A stretch of DNA of 64,000 bases from Sphingobacteriales bacterium. GTDB lineage: Bacteria > Bacteroidota > Bacteroidia > Chitinophagales > JADIYW01. The stretch spans positions 1,894,001-1,958,000 of the forward strand of contig CP064984.1 of NCBI GenBank assembly GCA_016699615.1, written 5' to 3'. The notes beneath the pieces were generated by a model that was not told where the DNA came from, searched no databases, and saw only the letters and a program-made list of their open reading frames with translations. A program made the translations under genes and the position numbers. Below are positions 61,265-64,000 of this stretch, piece by piece (the stretch's first letter is position 1; every line of letters begins with the position of its first letter).

Positions 61265-64000
61265 TTATTTAGTTTGTTTTTTTAAGCTATCAATTTCCTC
61301 TTTCAGAAATTTTCCAGTAATGCTATTTTTATTTTTCGTAATGACTTCTGGTGTGCCAGTTGCAACTACATAGCCACCAGCATTTCCACCTTCAGGACCA
61401 ATATCTATAACATAGTCAGCAATTTTTACAACATCTAAATTATGTTCTATAATGACTACAGTATTGCCTTTGTCTACCAATTTTTGCAAAACATCTAACA
61501 ATACTTTGATGTCCTGAAAATGCAAACCTGTAGTAGGTTCATCTAATATGTAAAAAGTATTTCCAGTATCTTTTTTACTCAGCTCTTCTGATATTTTTAC
61601 ACGCTGTGCCTCGCCACCACTCAATGTTGTAGAAGATTGTCCTAATCTAATATAGCCAAGTCCAACATCATTCAATGTTTTTAATTTTCTATAGATTTGT
61701 GGTATATGTTCAAAGAAAGTTACAGCATCTTCTACAGGCATTTCCAATACATCGTAGATAGATTTTCCTTTGTATTTTACTTCTAATGTTTCTCTGTTAT
61801 ATCTTTTTCCTAAGCATCTCGGACATTCTACATACACATCAGGCAAAAAATTCATTTCTATTAATTTCATTCCACCACCTTGGCATTCTTCACAACGACC
61901 ACCTTGTACATTAAAAGAAAAACGACCAGGTTTAAAACCACGTATTTGACTGTCTGGCAAGCTCGAAAATAAATTTCTTATAGCATCAAAAACACCAATA
62001 TATGTTGCAGGATTACTTCTTGGTGTGCGTCCAATTGGCGATTGATCTATTTCTATTACTTTATCAATATGTTCCAATCCACTTATACTTTTATATGGCA
62101 TAGGCTGATATGGTGTTCTATAAAAATGCTGATTCAAAATTCTATACAAAGTATCATACACCAAAGTAGATTTGCCAGAGCCAGAAACGCCAGTAATTGT
62201 TGTAAGTGTACCCAAAGGTATTTTTATAGCTATGTTTTTTAAATTATTGCCAGATGCACCTTTTAGTTCAATAAAATTGCCATTACCATTTCTTCTTTCC
62301 TTCGGAATTTCAATTTGTATCGTATTATTTAAATAGCCAGCAGTAATTGTTTTTTGTTTAATAAAATCTTTTGGTTTGCCCTGAGCAATAATTTTTCCAC
62401 CATGTTCGCCAGCAGCAGGACCTAAATCAATAATATAATCTGATGCCAGCATGATATCCTTGTCATGCTCAACTACCAACACAGTATTGCCAATAGATGC
62501 CAAGTTTCTAAGTGATGTAATCAGTTTATGATTGTCTCGTTGATGCAATCCAATACTCGGCTCATCCAATATATAAGTTATGCCCATCAATTGCGAACCA
62601 ATTTGTGATGCCAAACGTATACGCTGTGATTCACCACCTGAAAGTGTGCCTGTTGGTCTATCAATATTCAAATAGTTTAAGCCTACATCTAATAAAAAGC
62701 CAATTCTATCTTTCAATTCTTTCAAAATATCTTTTGCTATCATCAATTGGTTGCCATTTAGTTTTTTGTCTAAATGTGTTATCCAATCATACAATTCAGC
62801 AATATCTAAGGTAGAAATATCAGCTATGTTTTTTTTGTCAATTTTAAACCACAGTGCTTCCTTTTTTAATCTTGTACCATGGCAAGTACTACATTCCACT
62901 TCTGATATATATTGTTCTGCCCAATTCAAAAGTGAGTTGCTTGGATTGCTGTCTTCTATTGTTTTTTTAATTTGTTGAAATACACCATCAAAAGTTAAAC
63001 TCCAATGAGTAGCATCAGTTTTTCGGTCTTTATTTTCTTTAGCTTCAATCTTAATTTTATCATCACTACCATACAATAAGATTTGCAACAATTCATCTGG
63101 GAAATTCTTAATTGGTGTGTTGTAATTTACTTTGTATTTTTTTAGATAATAATCAATCATCTTAAATACATAAGTGTCACGCACTTCACCCAAAGGTACT
63201 ATGCCAACTTCTGCTATAGATTTATTTTTGTCAGGAATTATCTTATTCAAATCCGGCTCTTTCAAAACCCCCAAACCACGACAAGCTGGACACTCACCAT
63301 ACGGTGAATTAAATGAAAATGTATTTGGAGATGGAACTTCATAAGAAATGCCAGTGTCAATACACATTAGTGTCTTGCTAAATGTACTAATAGCTTTAGT
63401 GTCTAAATTTTCAATAAACACAAGTCCATCGCCTAATTTTAAAGCATCTTGTATCGATTTTCTAATTCTTTGTAATTCCTTTTCTTGTACAGTCAGTCTA
63501 TCAATAACAACTTCAATATCATGAATTTTATACCTATCCACTTGCATTTTAGGTACTATCTCTTGAGTTTCGCCATTTATTCTTACTCTCAAATAACCTT
63601 TCTTTCTTATTTCTTCAAACAATTCTCTGTAATGACCTTTTCTACCACGCACAACTGGCGCAAGTATTGCAATCTTTTGGTTAGATAAATTTTTTAGGAT
63701 ATGTTGAATAATTTGTTCTTCAGAAAATTGCACCATTTTTTTCCCACTGTTGTAAGAATAAGCTTCTCCAGCTCTGGCAAAAAGCAATCGTAAAAAATCA
63801 TATATTTCTGTTGTTGTACCTACTGTACTTCTTGGGTTTCTATTTGTGGTTTTTTGCTCTATAGATATTACAGGCGACAATCCTGATATCTTTTCAACAT
63901 CTGGTCTTTCTACATTGCCAACAAAATTTTTTAGGTATGTAGAAAAACTATCCAAATATCTTCGCTGTCCTTCTGCAAAAATTGTATCAAATGCTAAAGA
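61265..64000 (-). CDS. uvrA: UvrABC system protein A, N-terminus beyond the window
   Basis: ABC-type ATPase that finds bulky DNA damage. The frame is open to base 64000 and begins SLAFDTIFAEGQRRY, the sequence that directly follows the first Walker A. Within the window: first Zn module (CPACRGLG, and CSTCHG), first signature LSGGESQRIRLASQIG and DEPSIGLH, second Walker A GVSGSGKST, second Zn module (CEECQGGG, ECPRCLGKRY), second signature LSGGEAQRVKIS and DEPTTGLH. Missing: about the first 30-40 residues including Walker A. Codons are well-behaved; no frameshift. Confidence 0.97.
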   Translation of the reverse strand, partial: SLAFDTIFAEGQRRYLDSFSTYLKNFVGNVERPDVEKISGLSPVISIEQKTTNRNPRSTVGTTTEIYDFLRLLFARAGEAYSYNSGKKMVQFSEEQIIQHILKNLSNQKIAILAPVVRGRKGHYRELFEEIRKKGYLRVRINGETQEIVPKMQVDRYKIHDIEVVIDRLTVQEKELQRIRKSIQDALKLGDGLVFIENLDTKAISTFSKTLMCIDTGISYEVPSPNTFSFNSPYGECPACRGLGVLKEPDLNKIIPDKNKSIAEVGIVPLGEVRDTYVFKMIDYYLKKYKVNYNTPIKNFPDELLQILLYGSDDKIKIEAKENKDRKTDATHWSLTFDGVFQQIKKTIEDSNPSNSLLNWAEQYISEVECSTCHGTRLKKEALWFKIDKKNIADISTLDIAELYDWITHLDKKLNGNQLMIAKDILKELKDRIGFLLDVGLNYLNIDRPTGTLSGGESQRIRLASQIGSQLMGITYILDEPSIGLHQRDNHKLITSLRNLASIGNTVLVVEHDKDIMLASDYIIDLGPAAGEHGGKIIAQGKPKDFIKQKTITAGYLNNTIQIEIPKERRNGNGNFIELKGASGNNLKNIAIKIPLGTLTTITGVSGSGKSTLVYDTLYRILNQHFYRTPYQPMPYKSISGLEHIDKVIEIDQSPIGRTPRSNPATYIGVFDAIRNLFSSLPDSQIRGFKPGRFSFNVQGGRCEECQGGGMKLIEMNFLPDVYVECPRCLGKRYNRETLEVKYKGKSIYDVLEMPVEDAVTFFEHIPQIYRKLKTLNDVGLGYIRLGQSSTTLSGGEAQRVKISEELSKKDTGNTFYILDEPTTGLHFQDIKVLLDVLQKLVDKGNTVVIIEHNLDVVKIADYVIDIGPEGGNAGGYVVATGTPEVITKNKNSITGKFLKEEIDSLKKQTK

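Noticed and set aside
1..64000. CRISPR array, transposase, integrase, prophage or rRNA genes
   Set aside because: Looked for spaced direct repeats, IS-type ends and characteristic proteins; none found.

Overview
The window is a chromosomal segment of an AT-rich member of the Bacteroidota. The family markers are a fused MurF-alanine racemase, ExbB/ExbD/ExbD/TonB driving a SusC-like TonB receptor with a carboxypeptidase-like N-terminal extension, TAnnTTTG-type -7 promoter boxes in front of the tRNA and rpmH genes, and almost no Shine-Dalgarno sequences. TGA, TAA and TAG all act as stops (code 11). I see no rRNA, CRISPR array, prophage, transposase or plasmid gene. Order-level placement is not certain; the gene set would fit Chitinophagales or a neighbouring order.

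Layout. 1-9.2 kb: SnoaL-like fragment, tRNA-Asp, dprA, nucleotidyltransferase, DnaQ-like exonuclease, GGGP-synthase, a broken alpha/beta hydrolase, a broken LTxxQ-repeat protein, hflX. 9.2-13.7 kb: three large GT-C type membrane proteins. 13.9-17.5 kb: tRNA-Leu, tig, clpP, clpX (proteostasis). 17.5-20.9 kb: four-gene minus-strand operon that looks like metal (probably copper) handling: a small Cys-rich membrane/secreted protein, a TonB receptor, a CDKxxKCCKK-repeat protein and an HMA-domain protein. 21-25.9 kb: type II thioesterase, then exbB-exbD-exbD-tonB, a small membrane protein and a PstS-like lipoprotein. 26-37.8 kb: citrate synthase, ABC exporter, murF-alr, AddA-like helicase-nuclease, aldose epimerase, RsbW-like kinase, GT4, gamma-carbonic anhydrase. 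37.8-40.9 kb: accessory island with a toxin-antitoxin pair behind an XRE regulator, a lipoprotein, a DUF6150-like protein and a broken membrane/coiled-coil protein. 40.9-48.3 kb: transporters, GT4, rpmH-rnpA, a MetP/MetS-type NSS transporter pair, YqeY, voltage-sensor-like protein. 48.4-56.4 kb: gltB and, divergent from it, porin-PII-Amt: a nitrogen-assimilation block. 56.6-61.3 kb: a lineage-specific run of secreted proteins (dead remnant, PDZ/MORN protein, two paralogues). The window ends inside uvrA.

Six genes contain a single-base indel (five deletions, one insertion), each of which, when corrected, gives one full-length protein of normal architecture. This density suggests consensus errors of the assembly rather than six separate pseudogenes, and every broken gene should be read that way until reads are checked.

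Best candidates for under-described biology: the four-gene metal operon with its repeat-built Cys-rich protein; the 56.7-61.3 kb secreted-protein cluster; rnpA with no canonical start codon and a 13-bp perfect hairpin in its 5' coding region; the XRE-antitoxin-toxin trio with a palindrome laid over its own -7 box; and a voltage-sensor-like protein without a recognisable pore.
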